A DNA stretch of 64,000 bases from an uncultured Acidimicrobiales bacterium (GCA_937922235.1 CAKZVC010000037.1:28386-92385), one strand, 5' to 3'. Shown: positions 34,796-43,967, numbered from the stretch's first letter. The notes: generated by a model not told the origin, from the letters alone. Numbers and translations: made by a program.

Positions 34796-35218
34796 ATGTT
34801 GCGAATTACGACCATCCTTACACTGGCCCTCGCACTCCTCGCGACGTCGTGCGGCGGGGGCAGTGAAATCGACACCGTCAACGTCGATCCGACCAACGCC
34901 GAGGCGGCCGAAACCGTACTCACCGAGCCTGTCGGAGCGCCCACCATCGACTGCTCGACCTTCGAAGGACGCTGGGTCGGCACCGAAACACTCGGCTCGC
35001 CAGATGATGAGGGTGGCGTCTACACACCCGTACTTACGTTGAGCATGGACGGCGAATCTACGCTCGCCGAGTCGGACACGATCGAAGTATTCGAAAGCTA
35101 CGGCTGCACCATCACCGGCATCGAAGTGACCAACGGAGAGACCCGAGAGATCGCGAAGTTCATCAACGAAAACAGCCTGCAGATGGGCCAGGCAACCCTC
35201 ACTCGCGACGGAAGCTAA
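34796..35218 (+). CDS. Small putative lipoprotein
   Basis: A 140-residue secreted protein with signal peptide and lipobox LLATSC (Cys19) followed by GGGSE, then a beta-rich domain of about 90 residues (CSTFEGRWVGTETLG; VLTLSMDGESTLAESDTIEVFESYGCTITGIE in parts) with two Cys that could pair. The pattern resembles small lipocalin-like or META-like beta barrels, not firmly. ATG 34796 is preferred over TTG 34778 because it gives a standard signal peptide. It follows gntR by 80 bases. Confidence 0.65.
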   Translation: MLRITTILTLALALLATSCGGGSEIDTVNVDPTNAEAAETVLTEPVGAPTIDCSTFEGRWVGTETLGSPDDEGGVYTPVLTLSMDGESTLAESDTIEVFESYGCTITGIEVTNGETREIAKFINENSLQMGQATLTRDGS

Positions 35219-35231
35219 CTCCTACGCCAAA

Positions 35232-35251
35232 GGTGGCATCAGGACGCCACC
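35232..35251. terminator. Possible bidirectional hairpin between convergent genes
   Basis: GGTGGC (35232-35237) pairs with GCCACC (35246-35251) across an eight-base loop, between the stop of the small lipoprotein (35218) and that of the convergent gene at 35262. The stem is short and no T-run follows, so this is only a candidate. Confidence 0.35.
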
Positions 35252-35261
35252 GCGATGACGG

Positions 35262-36005
35262 TTAGCCGAAGACGCGACTGGTCAGCGGGTTGTTCCCTGC
35301 GACCTCGCCGCTGAGCCGTAGTGGACGCAGCCGGACGTACGCCCACTTCTCGAAAAACGGGGAATGATCGTTCGCGGTGACAGCGCCGCGATGTCCGCCT
35401 TCGCCGTACGCAGCTGGCTCTGTCGTCGCACGATCCATCTCTGTCTCAAGTGGCGCAGTGGCGTTACCAAAGCCGCTTCGATGGTTATAGACCGCATCGA
35501 CCATCTCTGCCGCCGACTGCCACATCGTCACCGAGCCAAAGGCCGGTGCGCCAACATAGGTCGACCCCCACTTCAACGCATTCGACATCATCATGGTGCC
35601 ACTTGCTTCAGCAGTGAATTTCATCAAGTCCATAGCTCGCCCCCACTTGATCTTGGTTTGGGCAACAACGATGATCGGCTCGTCACGCTCGGGCGTGCGT
35701 GCTGACGGCAGGTTCGGTTCGATTCCTGTCCATTCGCCAACTGCCCGAACCGGTTCACACCGAGCCACCCAACCGTCAGCAAACGCCGATCCGGTCGTTG
35801 ACAGGTAGGCATCGAGCGAGCTCTCCGATTGCCATCGCGCAACCGTCACGACTCGGCCGGGGTCGAGCTTGGGCGACATCGAGGATGTCAAGCGTGCGGC
35901 CATGCCACCTTCAGCCGATACCAGACCGGGAACCTTCGCCTTTGTCGGTGGGCGCCACACCGGGCCAACAGCGCCGATATCTGCAACATGAACGGACGTC
36001 AACAT
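35262..36005 (-). CDS. CrtA-like (spheroidene monooxygenase-like) protein
   Basis: A 247-residue soluble protein. Its plan resembles the haem-dependent CrtA family: a first half with RVVTVARWQSESSLDAYLST and ending VGEWTGI, then a second dimeric alpha/beta barrel-like half with KIKWGRAMDLMKFTAEAS, KWGSTYVGAPAFGSVTMWQSAAEMVDAVY and a late His (HSPFFEKWAYVRLRPL). No carotenoid genes are nearby, so the CrtA reaction itself is doubtful; many actinobacterial homologues are uncharacterised. Possible ABM-type monooxygenase-like fold duplicated. Start at 36005, ATG. Confidence 0.6.
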   Translation of the reverse strand: MLTSVHVADIGAVGPVWRPPTKAKVPGLVSAEGGMAARLTSSMSPKLDPGRVVTVARWQSESSLDAYLSTTGSAFADGWVARCEPVRAVGEWTGIEPNLPSARTPERDEPIIVVAQTKIKWGRAMDLMKFTAEASGTMMMSNALKWGSTYVGAPAFGSVTMWQSAAEMVDAVYNHRSGFGNATAPLETEMDRATTEPAAYGEGGHRGAVTANDHSPFFEKWAYVRLRPLRLSGEVAGNNPLTSRVFG

Positions 36006-36174
36006 CTACAGGACGCTAGCTGCTCGCCGAACAGTGGTGGCGCCAATCTGACGACCGTTTCGTTCGAAAACGACTCCTCCCAATTTCGCCAGCTCGGGCG
36101 ACAAATGCGGGACATTTGCATCGATCAGCAATAAGGTTCCCCTATATCGACTTGCGGAAGTCGAATAGCCAATT

Positions 36175-36426
36175 ATGACAAGACCTCTCACCATTTCTCT
36201 CGACGACCTCGCCGACGACATGACCTTTCGTCGGCTCAGCGACGATGAGTGCGAACAGCTCGCCCACGACATCCGGACAGGGCTCCGAGCCATCGGTATT
36301 TACAACGACCTGCTTCAACGAGAGATCACCAACCAGAGCGTCGAGCACCTGCAGGCCTGCTCAGACGGGATCAACGACACCGTCGAGGACGTCACCCGCC
36401 GCCTCGAACAGCTCAGAGAGCGCTGA
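36175..36426 (+). CDS. Small helical hypothetical protein
   Basis: An 83-residue acidic protein with two or three amphipathic helices and no membrane segment (LSDDECEQLAHDIRTGLRAIG; DGINDTVEDVTRRLEQLRER). It could form a helical hairpin or coiled coil. No family recognised. It precedes the arrestin-like/P-loop trio by 58 bases and may be cotranscribed with it. Confidence 0.55.
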   Translation: MTRPLTISLDDLADDMTFRRLSDDECEQLAHDIRTGLRAIGIYNDLLQREITNQSVEHLQACSDGINDTVEDVTRRLEQLRER

Positions 36427-36484
36427 GCCAGCTTCGACCGGACGAAGACCAACCCACCCAGCTGCAAGAGACTAGATTTGCCGT

Positions 36485-37147
36485 ATGGCCACCGGAGACT
36501 CAGCGGGAACTCCTCCACCTCCTGGCGGGCGAGTACTCGTCAGCACCAAGGGCACGGCAATTCTCGGCTGCGGCGCCACCCTGCTGGTCGTCGCCGTTGG
36601 ACTCATCATCGTCATGGGCTTCAGCGGCGGTTACGTCGTGATCCCCACGCTCATCGCCATCGCTGCAGCCATCGCACTTGGCTACGGCGTGAAAGAAATG
36701 CAGAAGTGGGAAGCCTTTGAACTCGTCATCCCGGTGTGGCCGGTGCCATTGGGGGCAACGCTCGACGCCGAACTCATTCGACGAGCAAAGACCAGCGTTC
36801 CCGATCGCGACATTGCGGTGCGCGGCTTGATCATCTGCCGAGAGAAGGTCACGTACCAGGTTGGCACCGACACACGAACCGAGCGCAACGACGTGTGCAA
36901 ACAACCGTTCTCCACCATCGCAACCGTCAACGATGGCGTGTTCCGGGCACCTATTCCACTCGTCGTACCGCTCGATCGAGGCGGACCAACCATCGACTTC
37001 GAACACAACGACATCACCTGGCGCGTCGACCTCGAGATGGAGAAACTCTCCTGGACCTCGGCCAGTCAGTCCTTCGAGTTCGTCGTAGCGCCGTATCTCG
37101 ACACCGATGCCGGAGTCATCCAAGACGCCCCGAGGTCGCAACCGTGA
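36485..37147 (+). CDS. Membrane-anchored beta-sandwich (arrestin-like) hypothetical protein
   Basis: A 220-residue protein. Two adjacent membrane helices occupy about residues 26-65 (GTAILGCGATLLVVAVGLIIVMG and VIPTLIAIAAAIALGYG). Residues 75-215 form a beta-rich cytoplasmic or external domain: RDIAVRGLIICREKVTYQVGT, FRAPIPLVVPLDRGGPTIDF and ITWRVDLEMEKLSW, whose order resembles arrestin-fold domains such as SpoOM-like proteins. The stop overlaps the start of the next gene by one base (TGATG). The pairing with another beta-sandwich protein and a P-loop protein suggests a small complex; function is unknown. Confidence 0.55.
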   Translation: MATGDSAGTPPPPGGRVLVSTKGTAILGCGATLLVVAVGLIIVMGFSGGYVVIPTLIAIAAAIALGYGVKEMQKWEAFELVIPVWPVPLGATLDAELIRRAKTSVPDRDIAVRGLIICREKVTYQVGTDTRTERNDVCKQPFSTIATVNDGVFRAPIPLVVPLDRGGPTIDFEHNDITWRVDLEMEKLSWTSASQSFEFVVAPYLDTDAGVIQDAPRSQP

Positions 37148-37587
37148 TGCAGCGCAATGCAGACCCCAACTTGTCGATTCGCATCGACGACGACGTTGCT
37201 GAGGTAGGTTCGTTCTTCGGCTGCGACGTCGCCCGCTCCCCCGCCGACGGCGAGTCGAACGCATCGTCGGGACCAGGAAAGATTCGTGCGGTTCGCGTGT
37301 CACTGCGCTGGTACACCGAAGGGCGAGGCGACACCGATTCGAACACGGTCATGACGGTCGAACTCCCCGTCGACGAGTTCGGAATGACCTCGGGCCGAGT
37401 CGAGCTCGGTGTTCCTGGAAACGGGCCCATCTCCTACGACGGGTCACTCATTCGCGTCCGATGGGAGATCAGCGCCCAAACCGACATCAAGCTTGGTTTC
37501 GACCAGCTTTCCACCGCCGAGGTCTTGGTTGTCCCTCGTGGCGGGCATGGGCTCTACGACCGCGCACACCCACGTCGAGTGCAATGA
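37147..37587 (+). CDS. Arrestin-like beta-sandwich hypothetical protein
   Basis: A 146-residue soluble protein built of beta strands: AVRVSLRWYTEGRGDTDSN, MTVELPVDEFG, VELGVPGNGPISYDGSLIRV and RWEISAQTDIKLGFDQLS. The Pro-x-Ser-Tyr-x-Gly segment before a long strand is typical of arrestin/SpoOM-like domains. ATG 37147 overlaps the previous stop by one base; GTG 37144 is an alternative. The last four bases overlap the next start (ATGA). The frame is open far upstream inside the preceding gene but that part is a shadow. Confidence 0.6.
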   Translation: MQRNADPNLSIRIDDDVAEVGSFFGCDVARSPADGESNASSGPGKIRAVRVSLRWYTEGRGDTDSNTVMTVELPVDEFGMTSGRVELGVPGNGPISYDGSLIRVRWEISAQTDIKLGFDQLSTAEVLVVPRGGHGLYDRAHPRRVQ

Positions 37588-38222
37588 CGTTCACCGACCG
37601 CTATCGCGAGGTCGGGCTCGAGCGGAATCCGTTTTGCACGGCGGAACTTGTCGAGCGTCGAGTGTTCCTGCATCGAGGGCTCCCCAACCCCCCGCCGCCG
37701 GGTTCGCGAACCATGGTGCAGGTGGTTGGTGACCGCGGCTACGGCAAATCGACGCATCTCGCGATCTGGCGGGCTGCACAGCCAGGCCCGTACCACTACG
37801 TGCCACCATCGCCCTACCGTTCGCGATGGTCGGCACCACCGGCGCTGTCCAAGCAAACAGGCAGCACGACGACCATCTACGGCGATGAGATCGACCGCAT
37901 GCCGTCGGTGCTTCGACGTCGGTGGCTTCGCAAGCTCGCTCGCTCGGAAGCCACCGTGGTCATCGGCACGCACACCGATCTGAGCGCCGTGGCAACGCGT
38001 GCGGGCTTCACGGTGGTTACCCATTGGCTTGAGCCGTTCACGAAAGCTGAACTTCGCAACTTCCTCGCTCTTCGAGTCGATGCCGTGACGATTGCACTTC
38101 CAGGTGACTTTGCCCTTACCGACGATGACGTCGAGCAGATCTATTCGGCCTCGCGAGGGGTTCCTCGCGAGGCCGAAGATCAGGCGCATCGACTGATCGC
38201 TGACCGGGTCGGCCAGCTCTAG
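37584..38222 (+). CDS. Small P-loop ATPase-like protein
   Basis: A 212-residue protein with Walker A as VVGDRGYGKSTHL (residues about 48-59) and a likely Walker B as TIYGDEIDRM about 60 residues later; ATVVIGTHTDL fits the next core strand with a sensor-like position. PF.LxxF-like LPGDFALTDDDVEQIYSASRGVPREAEDQAHRL is a C-terminal helical lid as in AAA+ ATPases. It is shorter than most AAA+ proteins. ATG 37584 overlaps the arrestin-like gene stop by four bases. A role in assembling or remodelling the beta-sandwich partners is inference. Confidence 0.6.
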   Translation: MTFTDRYREVGLERNPFCTAELVERRVFLHRGLPNPPPPGSRTMVQVVGDRGYGKSTHLAIWRAAQPGPYHYVPPSPYRSRWSAPPALSKQTGSTTTIYGDEIDRMPSVLRRRWLRKLARSEATVVIGTHTDLSAVATRAGFTVVTHWLEPFTKAELRNFLALRVDAVTIALPGDFALTDDDVEQIYSASRGVPREAEDQAHRLIADRVGQL

Positions 38223-38228
38223 TAACGA

Positions 38229-38867
38229 TCAGTTGAAGATCGGGGGCACGCCAAGCTTCTCGTGGATCGCGTTACACGACTTCGGGTCGAGCCGTAGACC
38301 TTGGGCCACCGACGCAAGGTATTGCGCTTCTTGCTGGGTATCGAGACGCATTCCCATGACCGAGAAGGCGTAGACCTCTTCGTTCATCTCGTCGGGCACG
38401 GTATTGCAGAATGCAGCCACGTCGAGCGGAGTATTGAACTCGGCCTGCAGAAACTGCTTTTCATTGTCATCGAGCTCGCCAAGGCGGCCAACGATGTTAT
38501 TGATCTCCTCTTTATCGATCTGGCCGTCGGCCTTCGCTGCGTTGATCATCGCCCGGAGCAACAACGTTGCGTCATCGTCCACCTGATCACGTTCATCATC
38601 GGTCATCTGCGCACGCGGATCTTCTTTGCCTCCGCCAAGCAAACCTCCAAGAAGGCCTCCAAGCCCGCCGCCGCTGCGGCCGCGTCCTCGCATGAGCGAT
38701 CCGAGAATCATCGGAAGAGCGGCCTTGCCGATCGATCCGAGTAGCCCGCCGCCCATCGCGTTACCGCCGAGCATTCCCCCGAGGAGGTCTGCACCACCGC
38801 CTTGCCGACCGCTGCCACGCCGATCGTTGACGTTTCGACTCCGATATCCCTTAGGAACGTTGACCAT
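38229..38867 (-). CDS. DUF533 / TerB-like protein
   Basis: A 212-residue protein with an N-terminal Gly-rich half (GGGLLGSIGKAALPMILGSLM, GGGLGGLLGGLLGGG, residues 20-80) and a C-terminal TerB-like helical domain (LLLRAMINAAKADGQIDKEEINNIVGRLG at about 102-130, then AVAQGLRLDPKSCNAIHEKLG-like end). This matches DUF533 (YebE-like) proteins, which are inner-membrane associated through the Gly-rich part. The DGQIDKEE loop is the metal-binding-like site of TerB. AGAGAGGTG precedes ATG 38867. It is convergent with the P-loop gene. Confidence 0.85.
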   Translation of the reverse strand: MVNVPKGYRSRNVNDRRGSGRQGGGADLLGGMLGGNAMGGGLLGSIGKAALPMILGSLMRGRGRSGGGLGGLLGGLLGGGKEDPRAQMTDDERDQVDDDATLLLRAMINAAKADGQIDKEEINNIVGRLGELDDNEKQFLQAEFNTPLDVAAFCNTVPDEMNEEVYAFSVMGMRLDTQQEAQYLASVAQGLRLDPKSCNAIHEKLGVPPIFN

Positions 38868-39239
38868 GACTTACACCTCTCTTGCGAACTAGCTCTTGCT
38901 GGCTAGCTACCTGCACCATAACCCGAGGGCGTCGTGCGCCCTGACCATCGAGCATCCGGGCTCTCGTTCACCTGAGGGCGCCGCAGTCCGACGACGTTGA
39001 TGTTTGCGTCACCGGTCACACGTTTGATACTTTGCTGGTGTTCCACAATGCGGAATGCGCCCACAATGCGGAACGTGAAGTAGTGCGGAACGTAAAGCAG
39101 TGTGGAACGCAGAATCTTCCGCAGACATGGCGCGATACCTGCTAACCGATTCGCTAGAGTCTCTAACACTTCAGATCCATGATGTGGCGCTGGACACACC
39201 CAGCTCCGCCGCTCCCAATACCCTTTGCAAAGGCCCAAC
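38868..39239. promoter_or_regulatory. Promoter region between DUF533-like gene and fhs
   Basis: The only gene-free stretch longer than 300 bases. It holds the divergent promoters of the DUF533-like gene and of fhs. The left part has a short inverted repeat CTAGC/GCTAG (38889-38906). The centre (39041-39107) holds a tandem array of GYGGAA half-sites described separately. No small ORF or RNA gene is convincing here. Confidence 0.6.
39041..39107 (+). repeat. Tandem array of TTCCAC/GYGGAA operator-like half-sites upstream of fhs
   Basis: TTCCACAATGCGGAA (39041-39055) is an inverted repeat. Its right half then recurs three more times in the same direction, with GCGGAA at 39050, 39068 and 39085 and GTGGAA at 39102, a step of 17-18 bases. 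Another TTCCGC follows at 39117. A closely matching inverted repeat lies before the corrinoid operon at 43969-43983. This is probably a binding array for a regulator of one-carbon genes, of a type not encoded in the window. Confidence 0.65.
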
Positions 39240-40937
39240 ATGAGCTTTCCATCTGACCTCGAGATCGCCCAGGGAGCAGAACTGCTGCCGCTGACCGAGA
39301 TTGCCGAGCGAGCAGGTATCCCGCTTGACAACCTCGAGCCCTACGGCGTTGGTGCAGCCAAGGTACAGCTCGAAGCAATCCCAAAGATGGCAGATCGCCC
39401 CGACGCCAAGTACGTGGTTGTCTCGGCCATCACCCCAACCCCACTGGGTGAGGGAAAGACCACCACCACCGTTGGTCTGGGTCAGGCATTCCAGCACATC
39501 GGCAAGTCAGCAACCATCGCCATTCGACAGCCATCGATGGGCCCAACCTTCGGCATCAAGGGCGGCGCAGCCGGCGGCGGCTACAGCCAAGTTGTGCCAA
39601 TGGAACTCTTCAATCTGCACCTCACTGGCGATATGCACGCCGTGACCGCAGCCCACAACCTCTGCTCGGCCATGCTCGATGCCCACCTCTACCACGGCAA
39701 CGAAACCGGAATCGACACGAACAACATCACCTGGCGTCGAGTGCTCGACGTCAATGACCGGGCGCTACGCAACGCCGTCATCGGCCTCGGCGGACGTCTC
39801 GACGGTGTGCCACGCGAGACCGGCTTCGACATCACCGCAGCTTCTGAGGTCATGGCCGCACTTGCACTGTGCACCTCCCTGCAGGACCTTCGCGTTCGCA
39901 TGGGCCGCATCGTGCTTGGGTACACCAAGGACGGCACCCCCGTCACCGCTGACGACATCGGCGCAGCTGGCTCGATGACCGTCATCTTGAAGGAAGCCAT
40001 CAAGCCAAACCTGATGCAGACCCTCGAAGGCACAGCCGCACTCGTTCATACCGGACCGTTCGGCAACATCGCCACCGGCAACTCCTCGATCGTCGCCGAT
40101 CAGATCGGCATCAAGACCGCTGACTACCTCCTCACCGAGGCTGGCTTCGGCGCAGACATGGGTGCCGAGCGCTTCTTCAACATCAAGTGCCGCTACTCGG
40201 GCATCGCCCCCGACGCGGCAGTTCTTGTTGCCACCGTCCGCGGCCTCAAGGCCCACAGCGGCAACCACAAGATCGTTGCGGGCAAGGACCTGCCACCAGC
40301 GCTCCTCGAAGCCAATCCAGACGAGGTTCACCAGGGCGGCGACAACCTGCGCAAGCAGCTCGAGAACATGCAGATCCACGGCGTGACGCCAGTGGTTGCC
40401 ATCAACGTGTTCCCTGGCGACCACGACGAAGACATCAACGCCATCCACGAGATCGCGCAGGAGTACGGCGCCCGCGCTGCCGTCTCCACGCACTTCTCCG
40501 ACGGTGGCCAAGGCGCTACCGAACTCGCTGGCGCAATCGCCGAGGCAGCGGACGAAGCATCAAACTTCGAGGTGCTCTACCCCGACGACATGCCGATTCG
40601 CGAAAAGATCGAAACCGTAGCCAAAAAGGTCTACGGCGCCGACGGCATCGAGGTCTCCCCCGCTGCAGCCAAGCAGATCGACAACTACGAAGCGAACGGC
40701 TTTGGCAACCTTCCGGTCTGCATTGCTAAGACCCACCTGTCGATCTCGGCGTTCGCCAAGCTCAAGGGCGCACCAACGGGCTGGACGCTTCCGGTCCGCG
40801 AGGTCCGCGCCTCCGTGGGCGCAGGCTTCGTCTACCCAATCTGTGGCGATATGCGCACCATGCCTGGTCTCGGCAAGACACCAGCAGCACAGAAGATAGA
40901 CATCGACGCCGACGGCAACGTCATTAACCTCTCATAG
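39240..40937 (+). CDS. fhs: Formate-tetrahydrofolate ligase
   Basis: Fhs interconverts formate, THF and ATP with 10-formyl-THF, ADP and phosphate in the cytoplasm. The 565-residue protein has the usual length. The ATP-binding loop TPTPLGEGKTTT is at residues 65-76, followed by QPSMGPTFGIKGGAAGGGYSQV and FNLHLTGDMHA, all family landmarks, and AVSTHFSDGGQGATELA near residue 420. ATG 39240 has AAAGG seven bases upstream; the track-long frame from 39225 adds five residues without support. With the MetF-like gene 43 bases downstream it may run in the formate-forming direction to gain ATP from methyl groups (inference). Confidence 0.97.
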   Translation: MSFPSDLEIAQGAELLPLTEIAERAGIPLDNLEPYGVGAAKVQLEAIPKMADRPDAKYVVVSAITPTPLGEGKTTTTVGLGQAFQHIGKSATIAIRQPSMGPTFGIKGGAAGGGYSQVVPMELFNLHLTGDMHAVTAAHNLCSAMLDAHLYHGNETGIDTNNITWRRVLDVNDRALRNAVIGLGGRLDGVPRETGFDITAASEVMAALALCTSLQDLRVRMGRIVLGYTKDGTPVTADDIGAAGSMTVILKEAIKPNLMQTLEGTAALVHTGPFGNIATGNSSIVADQIGIKTADYLLTEAGFGADMGAERFFNIKCRYSGIAPDAAVLVATVRGLKAHSGNHKIVAGKDLPPALLEANPDEVHQGGDNLRKQLENMQIHGVTPVVAINVFPGDHDEDINAIHEIAQEYGARAAVSTHFSDGGQGATELAGAIAEAADEASNFEVLYPDDMPIREKIETVAKKVYGADGIEVSPAAAKQIDNYEANGFGNLPVCIAKTHLSISAFAKLKGAPTGWTLPVREVRASVGAGFVYPICGDMRTMPGLGKTPAAQKIDIDADGNVINLS

Positions 40938-40980
40938 CTCGCTCTGCGAGCCACGAACCTGTTCAACGGAGAACCACCTC

Positions 40981-41865
40981 ATGGCACTGTTTGGAAAGAA
41001 AGAGGGAGCAGCAGCTTCCGAAACGTCGATGGCGTACCGCCGCGGATTGGTCGAAGACATGGTCTTCGAGCTCATACCGCTCAAGTCGGTCGACGCCGGA
41101 ATCGAAGCGCTTCCCGAAAATAGCTTGGTCTCGGTGACGGCGTCACCTGTCAAGGGTCTTGACGCAACGATGGAGCTCACCGATCGGATCCGCAACGCTG
41201 GCCACCGGCCGGTACCGCACATCGCTGCCCGACTTGTCGAAGGTCCAGAGCACGTCGCGAAGCTTGCGAACTGGATGAAGACCGAGGGGTACGAGACCCT
41301 TTTCTGCGTCGCTGGAGATGCTGAAGAGCCTGCCGGTCCGTACGAAGGTGCACATGCGTTCCTTAGCGACTTGTTCGCTCAGGACCACGGGCTCAAGAAG
41401 GTCGGCATTACGTCGTACCCCGATGGCCACGCGCTCATCAGCAACGAGATCTGCCACGAGCAGCTGCACGCAAAACAGGCGCTGCTCGCCGAGGCCGGAG
41501 TTGAGGGCTGGGCATCCACTCAGATGTGTTTCGACACCGACCTCATCACCAGCTGGTTGCGAGCCGAACGTGAGGCTGGCTTCACCCTGCCAGTTCATCT
41601 CGGAATCCCCGGCGTCGTCGACCGTTCGAAGCTCATGACTATGGGCGTTCGTCTCGGGGTTGGAGCGTCGCTTCGTTTCTTGAAGAAGAACCGGGCAGCG
41701 GTCACCAAGCTGATGGCGCCTGGAGCGTACGATCCCGATGACATTCTCGAGCCGATGGTCAACGATCTCGAGGACCTCAACATCTCCGGGTTGCACGTGT
41801 TTACGTTCAACCAGGTCGAGGCCACCGAAGCGTGGCGCCAGGTCGTCATCAACGAAGCGAACTAA
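40981..41865 (+). CDS. Methylenetetrahydrofolate reductase family protein (MetF-like)
   Basis: A 294-residue TIM-barrel flavoprotein-like enzyme of the MetF superfamily. VFELIPLKSVDAGIEAL, SVTASPVKGLDATMELTDRIRNAGHRPVPHIAARL and LFCVAGDAEEPAGPY are family landmarks, and HLGIPGVVDRSKLMTMGVRLGVG matches the late barrel strands. In this context it would oxidise methyl-THF coming from the corrinoid methyltransferase pathway to methylene-THF. It lacks the long N-terminal form of the Met-biosynthetic enzyme and belongs to the shorter divergent group seen next to MttB-type genes. Cotranscribed with fhs. Confidence 0.88.
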   Translation: MALFGKKEGAAASETSMAYRRGLVEDMVFELIPLKSVDAGIEALPENSLVSVTASPVKGLDATMELTDRIRNAGHRPVPHIAARLVEGPEHVAKLANWMKTEGYETLFCVAGDAEEPAGPYEGAHAFLSDLFAQDHGLKKVGITSYPDGHALISNEICHEQLHAKQALLAEAGVEGWASTQMCFDTDLITSWLRAEREAGFTLPVHLGIPGVVDRSKLMTMGVRLGVGASLRFLKKNRAAVTKLMAPGAYDPDDILEPMVNDLEDLNISGLHVFTFNQVEATEAWRQVVINEAN

Positions 41866-41889
41866 CGAACACGAGCAGTATGTGGTGAG

Positions 41890-43887
41890 TTACGCCGCGT
41901 CCTTGAGAGATGCTCCGTCGGTCGATTCACTGATACTCGACGCATCGGCAGGCGGGCCGTCCTTCCATTCATAAGCCGAGCTAAACGGGTCCGGACTCCA
42001 CCGCTTCTCCGCTTCGGCGCGTGCGACCTCCAGATCGAGGGGGCGGCCCAGAAGAAAGCCTTGGAAGATGTCGCAGCCGAGTTCGCTGAGGATCTCATGC
42101 TGCTCTTCTCGTTCCACGCCCTCGGCGACCACGGCCAGATCGAGCGCACTCGCCAGCGCCAGGATCGCGCGCACGATCGCCCGACTCTCAGCGGACGTGT
42201 CGATATCGCTCACGAAGTCCTTGTCGAGCTTCACGATGTCGACCGGAAGCTCGCGAAGGTAGGACAGCGATGAGTACCCGGTACCGAAGTCATCGATCGC
42301 GATACGGACACCCCAGAGGCGCAGCTCTTCGAGACGCTTGCCTCGCTCGTGAAGATCTCGGAGCAACGACGACTCGGTGATCTCAAGCACGATGTTGCGT
42401 GGGTCGATCGAGTTCCGACGCAGGACGTCGAGGGTTGTCTGCACGAAGTCGGGTGTTTCCAGGCGTTCGGCGGAAACGTTGATCGCAACATCGCCCATCT
42501 GGCGCCCTTCGCGCTTCAGGCCGCGCAGAACTTGGCAGATGTGTTTGAAGACTTCGAAGTCGAAGTCGGCCATCAGGCCATGCTCGGCCGCAACGCCGAG
42601 GAACTCGTCAGGACTTACCAGACCGAGGCCTTGTCGATACCAACGACCAAGCGCCTCAAACCCGACGAGCTCGCGGTCGGGGTTGTATTGCGGCTGGAAC
42701 ATGGCGTGAATGCCCGAGTTGGTCTTGATCGAGCGAGCGAGGTCTTCCTGAAGGCGCCGCTGCTCTTCGAGGATCTTGCGAAGTTCGTCATCAAAGAAGC
42801 GGAAACCATCACGACCGCTTCGCTTGACTTGGTAAAGCGCGAGGTCGGATTCCATCAGCAACTCGGCCGCGTCGGGGAGCGGCTCGCCCGGGCCGATCTG
42901 CGGAAAGAACGTTGCACCGAGACTGAGTGACGTCGCAATCGAGGTGTCCGCAACAGCGAAGGGCACCCGAATCGCGAACGAGAGCTCTTCAACGAACGCA
43001 ACCATCTGCTCAGCCGTCGCCTGATTGGCGACGATCAGGTACTCGTCACCACCGAGTCGACCGACATCGCAGTCGAATGGGGCGTCCTTGGCTGCTTCGA
43101 ACAACCGACCAGAAATACCGATCAACAGATCATCGCCAGCCTGATGTCCGAGGGTGTCGTTGATCTCCTTGAACTTGTCGATGTCGCAGTAGACCAGACC
43201 TACGCTCCTGCGGGTAGCGATACTGGCGTCGAGCACATCGAGCACAGCACGCCGTGAGAGCAGGCCGGTAAGCGCATCGTGGTCGGCCTGATAGCGCAGG
43301 TTCGAACGGCTTCGATGCTTGTCGAGAGCTAGGCGAGCGAGGTCTTGAGCCATTGCGAGAATCGACTCATCTGGTTCAACTTCTGCGTCGCCCAGGTTCA
43401 CCTGCAGAACCCACCCGATGTCCGTCTCGGTCCGAGGCAGGACCGTGTACGTGCGGTCGACCGTTTCAGCGCCGAAGAGTTCGTCATTAATAATGCGAAA
43501 CATCGACCCCGGATATTGCGTTGCGAGGAGCTCGGTAACGCTCGCAAGCACTACGTCGGTATCGGTGTCAGCTGCTATCTGTTCGAGGACTTTTGACTCG
43601 GCATCGCGAAGCTGGTCTCGAAGCGCAGCGGTACTTGTCGAACTCCCGAGATCAGCCTCGCGTTCCATCAAGGACTGGATGTTCTGTACGTTTGTTTGGT
43701 CGAGGGCATCTTGGAGACGGTTCGCTCGCCGGTGCGACGCTAAGAAGAGTGATGCAACGATCACAAGCAGTACGGCGAGCACGGCGATTGCCACAAACTT
43801 GGACGTCAGAATAAAGAGCGCGCCAGCGACCGCGACAACGGTCGAGATGACGCCCAATGCGGCGACTTGCGACTCTTCTTTCACCAC
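41890..43887 (-). CDS. GGDEF-EAL cyclic-di-GMP protein with N-terminal membrane helices
   Basis: A 665-residue protein. Two membrane helices lie at about residues 8-50, then a linker with a possible GAF-like domain (about 75-190). The GGDEF domain (about 205-375) has an intact active loop RLGGDEYLIVA, and the EAL domain (about 390-640) keeps the key motifs GFEALGRW, NVSAERLETPDF and DDFGTGYSSLSYL with DxxK and EGVE. Both cyclase and phosphodiesterase activity are possible. Convergent with metF and divergent from the corrinoid operon, sharing that promoter region. Confidence 0.93.
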   Translation of the reverse strand: MVKEESQVAALGVISTVVAVAGALFILTSKFVAIAVLAVLLVIVASLFLASHRRANRLQDALDQTNVQNIQSLMEREADLGSSTSTAALRDQLRDAESKVLEQIAADTDTDVVLASVTELLATQYPGSMFRIINDELFGAETVDRTYTVLPRTETDIGWVLQVNLGDAEVEPDESILAMAQDLARLALDKHRSRSNLRYQADHDALTGLLSRRAVLDVLDASIATRRSVGLVYCDIDKFKEINDTLGHQAGDDLLIGISGRLFEAAKDAPFDCDVGRLGGDEYLIVANQATAEQMVAFVEELSFAIRVPFAVADTSIATSLSLGATFFPQIGPGEPLPDAAELLMESDLALYQVKRSGRDGFRFFDDELRKILEEQRRLQEDLARSIKTNSGIHAMFQPQYNPDRELVGFEALGRWYRQGLGLVSPDEFLGVAAEHGLMADFDFEVFKHICQVLRGLKREGRQMGDVAINVSAERLETPDFVQTTLDVLRRNSIDPRNIVLEITESSLLRDLHERGKRLEELRLWGVRIAIDDFGTGYSSLSYLRELPVDIVKLDKDFVSDIDTSAESRAIVRAILALASALDLAVVAEGVEREEQHEILSELGCDIFQGFLLGRPLDLEVARAEAEKRWSPDPFSSAYEWKDGPPADASSISESTDGASLKDAA

Positions 43888-43967
43888 CGAACTATCGGCA
43901 CAAAAGGGGCTCTACTGAGTAGGCATGTGTCCCCCTTCACTAGTACCGTGTTTCATGATACGGTTCT

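Noticed and set aside
35262..36005. Carotenoid biosynthesis via CrtA
   Set aside because: Only the fold-level plan is similar and no other carotenoid gene is nearby, so the reaction was not assigned.
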